Assembly: GCF_002584535.1 (NCBI RefSeq)
Contig: NZ_NUOT01000008.1
Location: forward strand, 516,996-580,995
DNA: 64,000 nt
Source: Bacillus cereus
GTDB lineage: Bacteria; Bacillota; Bacilli; Bacillales; Bacillaceae_G
Direction of reading: 5' to 3'
Made by a program: the position numbers and the translations under genes. How positions within the stretch are numbered: the first letter of the stretch is position 1; every line of letters starts with the position of its first letter. Below are positions 21,357 through 33,658 of the stretch, in pieces. Below the pieces are notes generated by a model, which did no database searches, was not told where the DNA came from, and saw only the letters and a program-made list of their open reading frames with translations.

Positions 21357-22709
21357 TTACGCGCTTGCTGATTCTTTTTTCACATCATCTTCAAGAACAC
21401 GAACAAATTGCGCTTCGTTATATGGATAACCAGCTTTTGTAATCTTCACTTTTACTAGTTTACCGATTAATTCTTCAGATCCTTCAAACACAACTTTTAA
21501 GTAATTATCTGTATAACCTACATATAATCCTTCTCGATCGCCATCTTTGAAAGGCTCTTCTGGAATAATTTCAAGAACTTCCCCTTCAAATTGAGAAGCA
21601 TACTCTTTCGCCAATTGATTTGATAATTCAATTAGGCGGTGCACACGATCATTTTTGACTTCCTCGGGAATTTGGTCATCCATACGAGCCGCAGGTGTTC
21701 CTGTACGTTTCGAATAAGGGAACACGTGTAATTCAGAGAAACGGTTTTCTTTAATGAAATTATATGTTTCCATAAACTCCTCTTCCGTTTCACCAGGGAA
21801 ACCAACAATTACATCAGATGTAATCGCAAGGCCTGGTAACGCTTCTTTTAAACGATCTAAACGCTCTTGGAAAAACTCCATTGTATACTTACGGCGCATA
21901 CGTTTTAGTACAGTGTTAGAACCTGATTGCAGCGGAATGTGCAAGTGACGCACAACTACTTCAGATTTATCTAGCACTTCAATTACTTCATCTGAAATTT
22001 GACTCGCTTCGATTGAAGAGATACGAAGGCGTTTTAAACCAGTTACCTCTGCTTCCATATCGCGAAGTAATCCAGCTAAGTTATAATCCTTCATGTCTTC
22101 ACCGTATCCACCTGTATGAATACCAGTTAATACGATTTCTTTATACCCTGCATCAACTAATTGCTGCGCCTGATGAATAACTTCTTTTCCATCACGAGAA
22201 CGCATTAAACCACGTGCCCAAGGAATGATACAGAACGTACAAAAGTTATTACAACCTTCTTGTATTTTTAAAGATGCACGTGTACGATCAGTGAAATACG
22301 GTACATCAAGCTCTTCATATACACGTGTTTTCATAATGTTGCGGACGGCATTGATTGGCTGACGTTCTTTACGGAACTCTTCAATATACCCTAGCATTTT
22401 TTCACGATCTTGTGTACCAACTACGATATCTACACCTGGAATCGCCATGATTTCCGCTGGAGATGTTTGTGCGTAACATCCTGTTACACAAATAACAGCG
22501 TCCGGATTTTGACGTACCGCACGTCGAATAACTTGACGGCTTTTTTTGTCTCCAGTATTTGTTACTGTACATGTATTGATTACATATACATCAGCTTTCT
22601 TTTCATACTCAGTTCTTTCATAACCACCCTGTTTAAATAATTGCCAAATTGCTTCTGTTTCATAGTGGTTTACTTTACAACCTAACGTGTGAAACGCAAC
22701 AGTTGCCAT
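21357..22709 (-). CDS. mtaB: tRNA t6A37 methylthiotransferase MtaB
   Basis: MtaB (YqeV) is a radical-SAM enzyme that adds a methylthio group to t6A37 of tRNAs reading ANN codons. The 450 residues have the N-terminal UPF0004 domain (LGCKVNHYETEAI, INTCTVTN, CVTGCYAQ) with one cluster, the radical-SAM motif GCNNFCTFCIIPWARG with the second, and a C-terminal TRAM domain. It starts six bases after the rsmE stop and is the last gene of the dnaK operon. Confidence 0.95.
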   Translation of the reverse strand: MATVAFHTLGCKVNHYETEAIWQLFKQGGYERTEYEKKADVYVINTCTVTNTGDKKSRQVIRRAVRQNPDAVICVTGCYAQTSPAEIMAIPGVDIVVGTQDREKMLGYIEEFRKERQPINAVRNIMKTRVYEELDVPYFTDRTRASLKIQEGCNNFCTFCIIPWARGLMRSRDGKEVIHQAQQLVDAGYKEIVLTGIHTGGYGEDMKDYNLAGLLRDMEAEVTGLKRLRISSIEASQISDEVIEVLDKSEVVVRHLHIPLQSGSNTVLKRMRRKYTMEFFQERLDRLKEALPGLAITSDVIVGFPGETEEEFMETYNFIKENRFSELHVFPYSKRTGTPAARMDDQIPEEVKNDRVHRLIELSNQLAKEYASQFEGEVLEIIPEEPFKDGDREGLYVGYTDNYLKVVFEGSEELIGKLVKVKITKAGYPYNEAQFVRVLEDDVKKESASA

Positions 22710-22715
22710 TAATCA

Positions 22716-23465
22716 TCACTCCATCAATTCAAAATGATAAGAAGCAGCACTTAACGCGTAAAGCGGCGCCGTTTCCGTTCGTAAAATCCTCGGTCCTAAA
22801 CTACATGGTACAAATTTATGTTCACGAAGCGCAGAAATTTCTTCCTCAGATAGACCACCTTCTGGGCCAAATACAATCAACAGCCTTTGACCGCGTTCAA
22901 GTGCTGCTAAAGCCTTCGCAAAATTAGCTTTTTCGCCTTGCTTTGCTTCCTCTTCATACGCAACAAGACAAGCATCATAATCACTACTCATCGCAAGCAA
23001 TTGTTTAAATGATGCCGGGGCCTGTACATCTGGAATTTCACTTCTATGCGATTGTTCTGCCGCTTCTTTCACAATTTTTTTCAAACGCTCAACTTTTTTA
23101 TCTGCTTTTTTCGCATCCCATTTTACGATAGAACGAGATGCTTGAAATGGTAAAAATGCAGCTGCTCCAAGCTCAGTTCCTTTTTGGAAAATAAGCTCTA
23201 ACTTGTCTCCTTTAGGCAGTCCACTTGCAATCGTTACGAACACTGGCAGTTCGCTTGACGCCTCTACCCATTCTACAATAGCACTATCCACAAATTCACT
23301 GGTAATTTCAGCAATTGTACACATTGCCGTTTTACCGTTTACACAGCAATAAATGTGATCACCTGCTGACATGCGCATCACTCTTGCGATATGATGTACA
23401 TCATCGCCTACAATGCGAATACTTGCATTATTTACATATTTTTCTTCTACAAAATAACGTTGCAT
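22716..23465 (-). CDS. rsmE: 16S rRNA (uracil(1498)-N3)-methyltransferase RsmE
   Basis: RsmE (YqeU) methylates U1498 near the 30S decoding site. The 249 residues have an N-terminal PUA-like domain and a C-terminal SPOUT knot methyltransferase, with the knot motif IVFGPEGGLSEEE and LGPRILRTETAPLYAL. GAAGGTGATG-like bases precede the ATG. It lies between prmA and mtaB, in the same order as the B. subtilis dnaK operon. Confidence 0.95.
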   Translation of the reverse strand: MQRYFVEEKYVNNASIRIVGDDVHHIARVMRMSAGDHIYCCVNGKTAMCTIAEITSEFVDSAIVEWVEASSELPVFVTIASGLPKGDKLELIFQKGTELGAAAFLPFQASRSIVKWDAKKADKKVERLKKIVKEAAEQSHRSEIPDVQAPASFKQLLAMSSDYDACLVAYEEEAKQGEKANFAKALAALERGQRLLIVFGPEGGLSEEEISALREHKFVPCSLGPRILRTETAPLYALSAASYHFELME

Positions 23466-23479
23466 CTCATCACCTTAGC

Positions 23480-23530
23480 AAAGTTTCGTTCCTTTCGTAA
23501 GTCCATACTTACGAAAAGAACGAAACGTTA
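23480..23530. repeat. Long intercistronic hairpin upstream of rsmE
   Basis: Arms at 23483-23501 and 23508-23526 are inverted copies (GTTTCGTTCxTTTCGTAAG / CTTACGAAAxGAACGAAAC), 18 paired bases with one mismatch and a six-base loop. It is not followed by a T-run on the minus strand. It lies between prmA and rsmE inside the heat-shock operon and may be a processing or stability element. Confidence 0.8.
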
Positions 23531-23551
23531 TCATTTTCATATAACAAACGG

Positions 23552-23580
23552 CAAGTCCCTCGCTTTATACAGCGAGAGAC
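23552..23580. repeat. Second hairpin downstream of prmA
   Basis: AGTCxCTCGCT and AGCGAGxGACT form a stem of 10 pairs with one mismatch and a six-base loop. The T-run expected of a strong terminator is lacking, so it may be a weak terminator or an RNA stability element. Confidence 0.6.
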
Positions 23581-23611
23581 TTCTACGTTTATTATAAATA
23601 TAAATTATATA

Positions 23612-24550
23612 TTACGCATTTCGTGCAATGATTGCTACCCAATCTTCCATTCTTAAAACTTCTTCAATTGTAAATCCAGCTTTTTCTAGAGCTTCAGAAA
23701 TTATTTTTTCTTTTGCTGCAATAATACCAGATGTAATAAATAGTCCGCCCTGCTTTACAACTCTCGCTGCATCTTCAGGGAATAAAAGAATAATTTCCGC
23801 AAGTAAATTCGCTACAATTAAATCTACTGGGCCTTCAATACCTTCTAATAAACTATTTTGTCCTACAGATACGACATCGTCCGTTTTATTTAAACGAACA
23901 TTCATCTCTGCACTTTCAACTGCAACTGGATCTAAGTCATATGCTTGAACAGACGCTGCACCTAATTTTGCTGCTGCAATACTTAATACACCTGAACCTG
24001 TTCCAACATCAATTACTGTATTACCTGGCTGAACTGTTTTTTCTAACGCACGAATACACATCGTTGTTGTTGGATGCGTCCCTGTACCAAACGCCATACC
24101 TGGATCTAACTCAATAATTTTTTCATTTGGAGAAGACGGTGTATATTCTTCCCATGTCGGCACAATTGTGAATGTATCAGAAATTTGAACTGGATGATAA
24201 TATTTTTTCCAAGCAGTCGCCCAGTCTTCCTCATCGACTTCATTAATCGTGATATTTCCTGTACCAATTTCGATGTCGTAAGATGGAAGTACATCAATAG
24301 ATGATTTTACACTTGCAACTGTTTCATGTAAAGAATCCGTTTGTGGGAAGTATGCTTTTATTATCACGCCATCCTCTGGATATTCAGCTGGATTCAACGC
24401 ATAAATTTCTCCATACTGTTGCTCACGCTCTTTTGTTAATTCTGCCGGATCTTCAATCGCTACGCCACTAGCACCTGCTTCATGTAAAATATGAGAGACA
24501 GCTTCTACTGCTTCCTCTGTTGTATGAATACTAATTTCTGACCATTTCAC
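23612..24550 (-). CDS. prmA: Ribosomal protein L11 methyltransferase
   Basis: PrmA trimethylates ribosomal protein L11. The 312 residues have an N-terminal substrate-binding domain and a C-terminal class I methyltransferase domain with motif [16 protein letters not shown] and motif [12 protein letters not shown]. The start is a GTG with GGAG about 10 bases upstream. It follows dnaJ by 28 bases in the heat-shock operon, as in B. subtilis. Confidence 0.95.
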   Translation of the reverse strand: MKWSEISIHTTEEAVEAVSHILHEAGASGVAIEDPAELTKEREQQYGEIYALNPAEYPEDGVIIKAYFPQTDSLHETVASVKSSIDVLPSYDIEIGTGNITINEVDEEDWATAWKKYYHPVQISDTFTIVPTWEEYTPSSPNEKIIELDPGMAFGTGTHPTTTMCIRALEKTVQPGNTVIDVGTGSGVLSIAAAKLGAASVQAYDLDPVAVESAEMNVRLNKTDDVVSVGQNSLLEGIEGPVDLIVANLLAEIILLFPEDAARVVKQGGLFITSGIIAAKEKIISEALEKAGFTIEEVLRMEDWVAIIARNA

Positions 24551-24578
24551 AATTTACCAACTCCATTTTTTATTTCCA

Positions 24579-25691
24579 TTATTCCCCTTTGAAAGCCCGT
24601 TTAAGCTTTCCAAATAAGCTATCATCTTGATCTTCCTGTCCTGCAAATTCACGCAATAATTCTTTTTGATGTGCTGTTAATTTCGTTGGTACAACAACAC
24701 GAACTACTACGTATTGATCTCCTTGTCCATACCCACGTACATTTGGAGCCCCTTTTCCTTTTAGACGGAATTCCGTTCCAGTTTGTGTACCCGCTGGAAT
24801 TTTTAGTTTTATTTTCCCATGAACCGTTGGGACTTCCACTTCAGCACCAAGTGCTACTTGTGCGAATGTTAATGGCATTTCACAAATAATATGATCCCCA
24901 TCACGCTCGAAGAATTCGTGATCTCTTACCTGAACAACAACATATAAGTCCCCAGCTGGGCCTCCGTTCACACCCGCTTCACCTTTACCAGACACACGGA
25001 TTTGTTGGCCATTATCAATACCTGCTGGAATTTTAACGTTAATTTTTTTACGTTTACGTACTTTTCCAGATCCATGACATGTTGTACATTTCTCTTTAAT
25101 CATTTGTCCTGTTCCTGAACAATGTTTACACGCTTGACGATTTACAATGCGACCAAACGGCGTATTTTGTTCTACACTCACTTGCCCTGTTCCTGAACAG
25201 TGTTTACATGTCTCTTTTGAAGTTCCTGGTTTTGCACCGCTACCATGACATGTATCACAAGGATCTTCCACTGGAATTTCGATATTTAATTCTTTACCAA
25301 AAATAGCTTCTTCAAAATTTAAAGTAACTTGATATTGCAAATCAGCGCCTTGGCGTGGTGCATTTGGATCACGACGTCTGCCGCCACCTCCGCCAAAGAA
25401 TGAGCTAAAGATGTCTTCAAATCCGAATCCACCACCAAAATCTCCACCGCCAAAGCCACCAAAGCCTTGATTTGGATCCGCATGACCAAACTGATCGTAT
25501 TGCGCACGTTTTTGATCATCACTTAACACTTCATACGCTTCTTGTACTTCTTTAAATTTTTCAATTGCATTTTCTTCTTTACTTACGTCTGGATGATATT
25601 TTTTCGCCAAACGACGGTATGCTTTTTTGATTTCATCTTTTGATGCGCCCTTGCTAAGGCCAAGCACCTCATAATAATCTCTTTTATTCAT
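24579..25691 (-). CDS. dnaJ: Chaperone DnaJ
   Basis: DnaJ is the co-chaperone that stimulates DnaK ATPase and delivers unfolded clients. The protein of about 370 residues starts [14 protein letters not shown], with the J-domain HPD motif, a Gly/Phe-rich linker ([13 protein letters not shown]), four zinc-finger repeats of the CxxCxGxG type, and the C-terminal client-binding domains. The ATG at 25691 was chosen over 15 upstream codons that lack homology. It is separated from dnaK by 219 bases including a terminator, so readthrough or a separate promoter must supply expression. Confidence 0.97.
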   Translation of the reverse strand: MNKRDYYEVLGLSKGASKDEIKKAYRRLAKKYHPDVSKEENAIEKFKEVQEAYEVLSDDQKRAQYDQFGHADPNQGFGGFGGGDFGGGFGFEDIFSSFFGGGGGRRRDPNAPRQGADLQYQVTLNFEEAIFGKELNIEIPVEDPCDTCHGSGAKPGTSKETCKHCSGTGQVSVEQNTPFGRIVNRQACKHCSGTGQMIKEKCTTCHGSGKVRKRKKINVKIPAGIDNGQQIRVSGKGEAGVNGGPAGDLYVVVQVRDHEFFERDGDHIICEMPLTFAQVALGAEVEVPTVHGKIKLKIPAGTQTGTEFRLKGKGAPNVRGYGQGDQYVVVRVVVPTKLTAHQKELLREFAGQEDQDDSLFGKLKRAFKGE

Positions 25692-25843
25692 AAATTTGTA
25701 ACCCCCGAATCTTTCACATAAACGTAATTTTAACACCGAAAGAAAGTGCTTTGCAACAAAGTTTCCTTACTTACAGTATGCAAAAACAAAAACGTAAGAC
25801 CCTTAACTAAAATACTTAGTTCATACTAAGCCCTTTTCTTATT

Positions 25844-25883
25844 CGTGAAAAAAGCCAAAGTCAAGGCACGCTTGACTTTGACT
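25844..25883 (-). terminator. dnaK terminator
   Basis: The stem CAAAGTCAAG / CTTGACTTTG with a five-base loop lies 28 bases after the dnaK stop, followed on the minus strand by GCTTTTTTC. It splits the operon into hrcA-grpE-dnaK and a distal part, probably by partial termination. Confidence 0.85.
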
Positions 25884-25910
25884 TTTTGTCATCTTACTTA
25901 TTTTGTTTTA

Positions 25911-28333
<2,423 letters not shown>

Positions 28334-28355
28334 AACTTTCACCTCCTTAAAAGGC

Positions 28356-28388
28356 ACCTGGGCTCATGCTAAGCATGAGCACCCAAGC
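28356..28388 (-). repeat. Hairpin between hrcA and grpE
   Basis: CTGGGCTCATGC and GCATGAGCxCCCAAG form a stem of at least 12 pairs with a three-base loop in the mRNA just upstream of the grpE binding site. It has no T-run. The B. subtilis dnaK operon mRNA is known to be processed between hrcA and grpE, so a cleavage or stabilising role is plausible here. Confidence 0.75.
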
Positions 28389-28441
28389 ATATTTTATGTT
28401 ACACACCAGCAATGATTATGTTCACCGCTTGAGCGAATTTA

Positions 28442-29473
28442 TTATTTTGATTTATACAATCCGTTTAAGCCGTCTGTAAATTGTCTTGTAAACAATTGTA
28501 ACAGACTAATCACGCGAGAGTATTGCATTCTCGTTGGTCCTAAAATTGCAATGGTCCCAATCTGTTCTTCACCAATGGAATAAGTTGCAGAGATTAAACT
28601 ACAATCCTCCATAGCAATCGAAGAATTTTCTCGACCAATTTTCACTTGAATACCGACTTGTTTATTACGCAAAATATCGTAAAATGCGGCTTCATTATCA
28701 ATCATAGTTAGCAAGGAACGTACCTTTTGGATGTCATGAAACTCCGGTTGCGAAAGCATATTGGCTTTCCCGCCAAAGTATATTTTTTCCGATAAAGGCA
28801 CTTGAAATGTACCATCCAACATTTTTATTGCACTATCATAATTATGGACGTAGCCACGCAGAACCGTCACAATCTCTTTGAAAATTTTATTATGCAATTC
28901 CGCCATCGGTACACCCGATAGTTTTTCATTTAAAATATTAACCATTTTTTCTAAATCTGATAAATCAACAGATTTCGGAACGGTAATCGTTTTGCTTTGC
29001 ACATGCCCTGTATCTGTTACAATAATTGCGACTGCTGTTTGATGATCAAGCGGAACGATTTGTACATTTCTCAACTTATTTGTACTCACTTTCGGCCCAA
29101 GAACTATCGCCGTATAATTTGTGAGTTCTGATAAAATTTGAGCTGATTGCTGTGCAACCTTCTCTGCTTCAAAAATTCTTTCAGCAAATAAATCTTTAAT
29201 CTGTACAATCTCCTCGTTTGGTAAATTCTGTGGCGCTAAAAGATGATCTACATAAAATCGGTATCCCTTTTCTGAAGGAACCCTTCCTGAAGAACTGTGT
29301 GTTTTTTCAATAAAACCTAGTTCCTCTAAATCAGCCATTTCATTTCGAATAGTAGCGGAGCTAAATGTAATTTCATCTTTTTTAGCCAACGTCCTTGACC
29401 CAACAGGCTGCGCTGATCCAATAAAGTCATCAATAATTGTTTGTAAAATTAAGAGCTGACGTTCCGTAAGCAT
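28442..29473 (-). CDS. hrcA: Heat-inducible transcription repressor HrcA
   Basis: HrcA binds the CIRCE operator and represses the class I heat-shock genes; its activity depends on GroEL. The 343-residue protein has an N-terminal winged helix ([50 protein letters not shown]) and a GAF-like dimerisation domain. The ATG at 29473 follows GAGGTG. The C-terminus ([12 protein letters not shown]) is a few residues longer than the B. cereus form I remember. A CIRCE element lies 17 bases upstream of its start, so it controls itself. Confidence 0.97.
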   Translation of the reverse strand: MLTERQLLILQTIIDDFIGSAQPVGSRTLAKKDEITFSSATIRNEMADLEELGFIEKTHSSSGRVPSEKGYRFYVDHLLAPQNLPNEEIVQIKDLFAERIFEAEKVAQQSAQILSELTNYTAIVLGPKVSTNKLRNVQIVPLDHQTAVAIIVTDTGHVQSKTITVPKSVDLSDLEKMVNILNEKLSGVPMAELHNKIFKEIVTVLRGYVHNYDSAIKMLDGTFQVPLSEKIYFGGKANMLSQPEFHDIQKVRSLLTMIDNEAAFYDILRNKQVGIQVKIGRENSSIAMEDCSLISATYSIGEEQIGTIAILGPTRMQYSRVISLLQLFTRQFTDGLNGLYKSK

Positions 29474-29489
29474 CTCATCATCACCTCTG

Positions 29490-29516
29490 TTAGCACTCTT
29501 TGTCTTCGAGTGCTAA
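29490..29516 (-). promoter_or_regulatory. CIRCE operator
   Basis: TTAGCACTC and GAGTGCTAA are separated by exactly nine bases, a perfect match to the CIRCE consensus. It lies between the hrcA promoter region and its ribosome binding site, as expected of the HrcA-repressed dnaK operon. Confidence 0.97.
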
Positions 29517-29607
29517 ATCTATTAATAACTTACCAAAATTGACATTCAATTGTCAACGGAAACGTCACGAAATATTAAAACTTTTTCATATACATGAAAC
29601 ATCTAAG

Positions 29608-30744
29608 TTAATCAACTAAAAACGATTGAAACACTTCATTACCTAATAACTTCCCTTGTCTCGTTAAACAAACATGACCATCTTTTTCCTCTAGCAATCC
29701 ATGCTCTTTGTTATATAGTAACTGTCTCGCAAAGATTTCATCCATCTCCACTCCAAATTTCTGTTGAAATCCTATTCTAGAAACACCTTTTGTTTTTCGA
29801 AGTCCTAAGAATAATTCCTCTTCCATTTTTTCTATTTTTGTTACCTCATGGACATCTAAATAAGGAAATCCTGTCTCATCGATTTTTGAAAAATACTGTT
29901 TAAGGGGCCCGACATTTTGAATACGCTCACCATTTACATAACTATGAGCACCAGCTCCAAAACCATAATACGTTTCATTATTCCAGTATGTGAGATTATG
30001 CCTACTTTCATAGCCTTCTTTTGAAAAATTACTAATTTCATACTGATGGTAACCGTACTTCTCCATCTCATCCATTACTATTTCATACATTCGTGCCTCA
30101 TGATCTTCCCCTGGAAGCCTTAATTTCCCCTTATTCATTAAATTATAAAAAACTGTTTTGGGTTCGACAATTAATGAATATGCAGAAAAATGTTGAACTC
30201 CAAGCGTAAAAGCAATGTCCAGTGTGTCTTTCACGTCTTCTATCGTTTGTCCTGGCAGCGCGTAAATTAAATCAACATTAATATTCGTAAAGCCAACTTC
30301 CTGCGCCTCACGAATCGCTACAAATGCATCTTCCCTCGTATGCTTACGTCCAATCTTCTCTAGCAATTCATCTCGAAACGTTTGCACACCAAAACTGATT
30401 CGGTTCACGCCACCTTCTAATAATAGGTTTAATTTTTCTTTCGGTAAATCTCCAGGATTCGCTTCAAACGTTAATTCACACTCTGGAGCGAACGGACGTA
30501 AACGACGATTAATAATAGCAAGCAACTTTTTAGTCTGCTCCATATTTAATGCTGTTGGTGTCCCGCCCCCAACAAAAATCGTTTTCATATTTTCAAACGG
30601 TACCTTTTGAACCGTATTTATTATCTCTTTCTCTAAATACTCCAAATATTGATCAACTGGCTGACGTTCAATAAAAACTTTATTAAAATCACAATAGTGA
30701 CAAATATGCTGACAAAACGGAATATGAATATATGCAGTTTGCAT
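29608..30744 (-). CDS. hemW: Radical SAM haem chaperone/coproporphyrinogen oxidase-like HemW
   Basis: This 378-residue protein starts MQTAYIHIPFCQHICHYCDFNK, whose CxxxCxxC binds the radical-SAM cluster, followed by FVGGGTPTAL and the HemW C-terminal domain. HemW proteins lack the extra features of the true HemN oxidase and transfer haem to target enzymes. I use the ATG at 30744 (TAGGAG nine bases upstream); a TTG three bases earlier is possible. In B. subtilis this gene (hemN/yqeR) lies between lepA and hrcA; here a regulator gene separates it from lepA. Confidence 0.92.
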   Translation of the reverse strand: MQTAYIHIPFCQHICHYCDFNKVFIERQPVDQYLEYLEKEIINTVQKVPFENMKTIFVGGGTPTALNMEQTKKLLAIINRRLRPFAPECELTFEANPGDLPKEKLNLLLEGGVNRISFGVQTFRDELLEKIGRKHTREDAFVAIREAQEVGFTNINVDLIYALPGQTIEDVKDTLDIAFTLGVQHFSAYSLIVEPKTVFYNLMNKGKLRLPGEDHEARMYEIVMDEMEKYGYHQYEISNFSKEGYESRHNLTYWNNETYYGFGAGAHSYVNGERIQNVGPLKQYFSKIDETGFPYLDVHEVTKIEKMEEELFLGLRKTKGVSRIGFQQKFGVEMDEIFARQLLYNKEHGLLEEKDGHVCLTRQGKLLGNEVFQSFLVD

Positions 30745-30763
30745 CAAATTTTACTCCTACCTT

Positions 30764-30796
30764 TCTAAAAAGAAAACCTCCGCATTTCGGAGGCCC
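30764..30796 (-). terminator. HxlR-gene terminator
   Basis: The stem CCTCCG / CGGAGG extended by flanking pairs lies just after the regulator gene and is followed by TTTTCTTTTT on the minus strand. Confidence 0.85.
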
Positions 30797-30798
30797 CT

Positions 30799-31173
30799 TT
30801 ACTTCTCTAACCCATTACGAATTTGCTTCATCCGCATTTTCCCCCAATCATACATCATTTCGACGATTGGTAAAAGCGACATGCCTAAATCCGTCATAAA
30901 ATATTCTACGCGCGGAGGCACTTCTGGATATACCGTCCGATCAATAATCCCATCTTCCATTAATTCTTTTAGTTGATTAGACAATACCTTATGAGAAATG
31001 TTCGGGAATAAGCGTTGCAACTCACTAAAGCGATGTGGTCCTTCTACACCTAAATGCCACAAGATTACAACCTTCCACTTCCCACTAATAATAGAGAGGG
31101 TTAATTCTTTTTCACAATTAAAATCACCATTTTGCATTTTTTCTTGAATATCTTTTCGAATATTTTCAGACAT
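30799..31173 (-). CDS. HxlR-family winged-helix transcriptional regulator
   Basis: This 124-residue protein has the HxlR pattern: FNCEKELTLSIISGKWKVVILWHL at the N-terminus, RFSELQRLFPNISHKVLSNQLKEL as the recognition helix and PPRVEYFMTDLG for the wing. The single early cysteine (C20) is at the place used by redox- and quinone-sensing members such as YodB/HypR, which suggests electrophile sensing, but this is inference. The start is ATG at 31173 after AGGAG; an adjacent ATG at 31176 is also possible. It lies between lepA and hemW, which are adjacent in B. subtilis, and it has its own terminator. Its target genes are unknown. Confidence 0.88.
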   Translation of the reverse strand: MSENIRKDIQEKMQNGDFNCEKELTLSIISGKWKVVILWHLGVEGPHRFSELQRLFPNISHKVLSNQLKELMEDGIIDRTVYPEVPPRVEYFMTDLGMSLLPIVEMMYDWGKMRMKQIRNGLEK

Positions 31174-31227
31174 CATTCGTCTCCTAACTCTATAGCAATC
31201 CTTACTTTCTTCCTTGTACGAAAGATA

Positions 31228-31262
31228 CAGAAAAAGAAGCCGCACAAACGGCTTCCTTTCTT
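31228..31262 (-). terminator. lepA terminator
   Basis: The stem GAAGCCG / CGGCTTC with a six-base loop follows lepA directly and runs into TTTTTC on the minus strand. It overlaps the region upstream of the HxlR gene. Confidence 0.82.
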
Positions 31263-31263
31263 A

Positions 31264-33087
31264 TTAGTTATCATCCATTTTCAACACAGCCATGAATGCT
31301 TCTTGTGGTACTTCTACAGAACCAACAGACTTCATACGTTTTTTACCTTCTTTTTGTTTATCAAGAAGTTTACGCTTACGAGAAATGTCACCACCGTAAC
31401 ATTTTGCAAGTACGTTTTTACGCATCGCTTTAATTGTAGAACGCGCTACAACTTTGTTCCCAATTGTCGCTTGAATTGGCACTTCAAACTGTTGTCTTGG
31501 AATTAATTCTTTTAATTTTTCTACAATTACTTTACCACGGTCATACGCTGAATCACGATGTACGATAAATGATAATGCATCAACTTGTTCAGAATTTAAA
31601 AGAATATCCATCTTCACAAGTTTAGATGGTTTATAGCCGATTAACTCGTAGTCAAATGACGCATATCCCTTCGTATTTGATTTTAGTTGATCGAAGAAAT
31701 CATATACGATTTCAGAAAGTGGGATTTCATATGTCAATGTAACACGTGTTTCATCTAAATATTGCATATCAATAAACGTACCACGTTTACCTTGGCAAAT
31801 TTCCATTACAGCTCCAACATAGTCATTCGGAACCATGATTGCAGCTTTTACAAATGGTTCTTCTACACGGTCAATGGACTGCGGATCTGGCATGTTAGAT
31901 GGGTTATCGACAATCAAATCTTCACCGCTTGTTAAATATACTTTATAAATAACACTTGGTGCTGTTGTAATTAAATCAATCTTGAATTCACGTTCAATAC
32001 GTTCTTGAATAATTTCCATATGAAGTAAACCTAAGAATCCACAGCGGAAACCGAAACCTAATGCTTGAGATGTTTCAGGTTCAAACTCAAGTGCAGAATC
32101 ATTTAATTCCAATTTTTCTAATGCATCACGTAAATCATTATAACGCGCAGAATCAATTGGGTATAAACCACAGAATACCATTGGGTTTAATTTACGGTAA
32201 CCTGGTAATGGCTCTGCTGCTGGGCGTTTTGCATGTGTGATTGTATCACCAACGCGTGTGTCTCCCACATTTTTAATAGATGCTGCTAAGAATCCTACAT
32301 CACCTACTGTTAATTCTTCACGCTGCGTTGTTTTCGGTGTGAATACACCTACTTCTGTTACTTCGAACTCTTTACCAGTTGCCATCATACGTACTTTATC
32401 GCCAACTTTTACTGTCCCATTTACAACACGGATATACGCAATTACACCGCGGTACGGATCATATAAAGAGTCAAAAATCATACATTGAAGCGGCTCTTCT
32501 GGGTCGCCGTCTGGAGCTGGTACTTTTTCAACAATTTGTTCTAAAATGTCTTCAATACCAATACCAGCTTTCGCCGAAGCAAGTACAGCTTCCGATGCAT
32601 CTAAACCGATTACATCTTCTACTTCTTGACGAACACGTTCTGGATCAGCGCTCGGCAAATCGATTTTATTAATAACTGGTAAAATTTCCAAATTATTATC
32701 AAGCGCTAAATATACGTTTGCTAATGTTTGTGCTTCAATACCTTGCGCTGCATCAACAACAAGGATTGCACCTTCACAAGCCGCTAAACTACGAGATACT
32801 TCATACGTAAAGTCGACGTGTCCTGGTGTATCGATTAAGTGAAGAATATATTCTTCACCATCTTTTGCTTTATACGTTAATTGAACTGCATTTAATTTAA
32901 TTGTAATACCACGCTCACGCTCTAAATCCATAGAGTCAAGTAACTGAGCTTTCATTTCACGTTGTGTTAAAGCGTTTGTTTTCTCCAAAATACGGTCTGC
33001 TAACGTTGACTTTCCGTGGTCAATATGAGCAATGATGGAGAAGTTACGAATGTTAGACTGCCTTTTTGCTCTTTCTTCTTTATTCAT
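31264..33087 (-). CDS. lepA: Elongation factor 4 (LepA)
   Basis: LepA is a ribosome-bound GTPase related to EF-G that acts in initiation or in back-translocation and stress. The 607 residues contain G1 [10 protein letters not shown]2 [10 protein letters not shown]3 DTPGHVDF, G4 NKIDLP, EF-G-like domains II, III and V, and the LepA-specific C-terminal domain ([20 protein letters not shown]). The length is normal. It is preceded by 210 bases and followed by a terminator. Confidence 0.98.
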   Translation of the reverse strand: MNKEERAKRQSNIRNFSIIAHIDHGKSTLADRILEKTNALTQREMKAQLLDSMDLERERGITIKLNAVQLTYKAKDGEEYILHLIDTPGHVDFTYEVSRSLAACEGAILVVDAAQGIEAQTLANVYLALDNNLEILPVINKIDLPSADPERVRQEVEDVIGLDASEAVLASAKAGIGIEDILEQIVEKVPAPDGDPEEPLQCMIFDSLYDPYRGVIAYIRVVNGTVKVGDKVRMMATGKEFEVTEVGVFTPKTTQREELTVGDVGFLAASIKNVGDTRVGDTITHAKRPAAEPLPGYRKLNPMVFCGLYPIDSARYNDLRDALEKLELNDSALEFEPETSQALGFGFRCGFLGLLHMEIIQERIEREFKIDLITTAPSVIYKVYLTSGEDLIVDNPSNMPDPQSIDRVEEPFVKAAIMVPNDYVGAVMEICQGKRGTFIDMQYLDETRVTLTYEIPLSEIVYDFFDQLKSNTKGYASFDYELIGYKPSKLVKMDILLNSEQVDALSFIVHRDSAYDRGKVIVEKLKELIPRQQFEVPIQATIGNKVVARSTIKAMRKNVLAKCYGGDISRKRKLLDKQKEGKKRMKSVGSVEVPQEAFMAVLKMDDN

Positions 33088-33245
33088 CTATGTTCTCAAC
33101 TCCTAATAGTCTCGCCAATATACACTAGCACTGATTATATCAATAGAGCAGCAAAGATTCAATGAAAACTAGTGCTGCTTATCAGACAAATCTTTCTCTC
33201 TTTATCTTATGCGAGCAAAACATAAGAGACAAACCTTTTTGTAAC

Positions 33246-33290
33246 AAAAAATGGTTGTCTTACAAAATTATAAGACAACCATTTTTTATT
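33246..33290 (-). terminator. yqxA terminator
   Basis: A long perfect hairpin (AAAAATGGTTGTCTTA / TAAGACAACCATTTTT, eight-base loop) follows yqxA, with A and T runs on its sides suited to termination on both strands. Confidence 0.9.
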
Positions 33291-33297
33291 CTCCCAA

Positions 33298-33639
33298 TTA
33301 ATTAAAAATATCTTTTATTTTTCCAACTACTACATCTGTACTAAACTTAGTGATACTTCGCATACATTCCGCAATTCCCATTCCCAACCCTTCTACAACA
33401 TTAAAGCTTCTGAGATTTTCTAACTGCTTTTGTTTTTCACGTGCCGAAAATATGCCTCCTAAAATTTCGGGATTAACATCCCCACTCCCAGTTCCCGTCA
33501 TTTGGGCAACTTGTTCATACGTTGGTTGCCGATAACCTTTCATGCTTTTTAAGCCATGATTAGCCATCCCAATTCCCATTATCATAAAAAAAAGAAACAG
33601 AATCACACAGCTCATACACTGAAGCGTAAATCGACTCAA
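33298..33639 (-). CDS. yqxA: YqxA family protein (DUF3679)
   Basis: The 113-residue product has one N-terminal membrane helix (CVILFLFFMIMGIGMA), a KSMKGY motif and a C-terminal helical region with EKQKQLENLRSFNVVEGLG, resembling YqxA of B. subtilis, which is the same length. I set the start at a TTG at 33639, six bases after AAAGGGGCGG; the frame continues upstream into gpr and is not coding there. In B. subtilis spoIIP lies between gpr and yqxA; here only 19 bases separate them. The function is unknown, probably related to sporulation or germination. Confidence 0.82.
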   Translation of the reverse strand: MSRFTLQCMSCVILFLFFMIMGIGMANHGLKSMKGYRQPTYEQVAQMTGTGSGDVNPEILGGIFSAREKQKQLENLRSFNVVEGLGMGIAECMRSITKFSTDVVVGKIKDIFN

Positions 33640-33658
33640 TTTCGGCCGCCCCTTTTCA

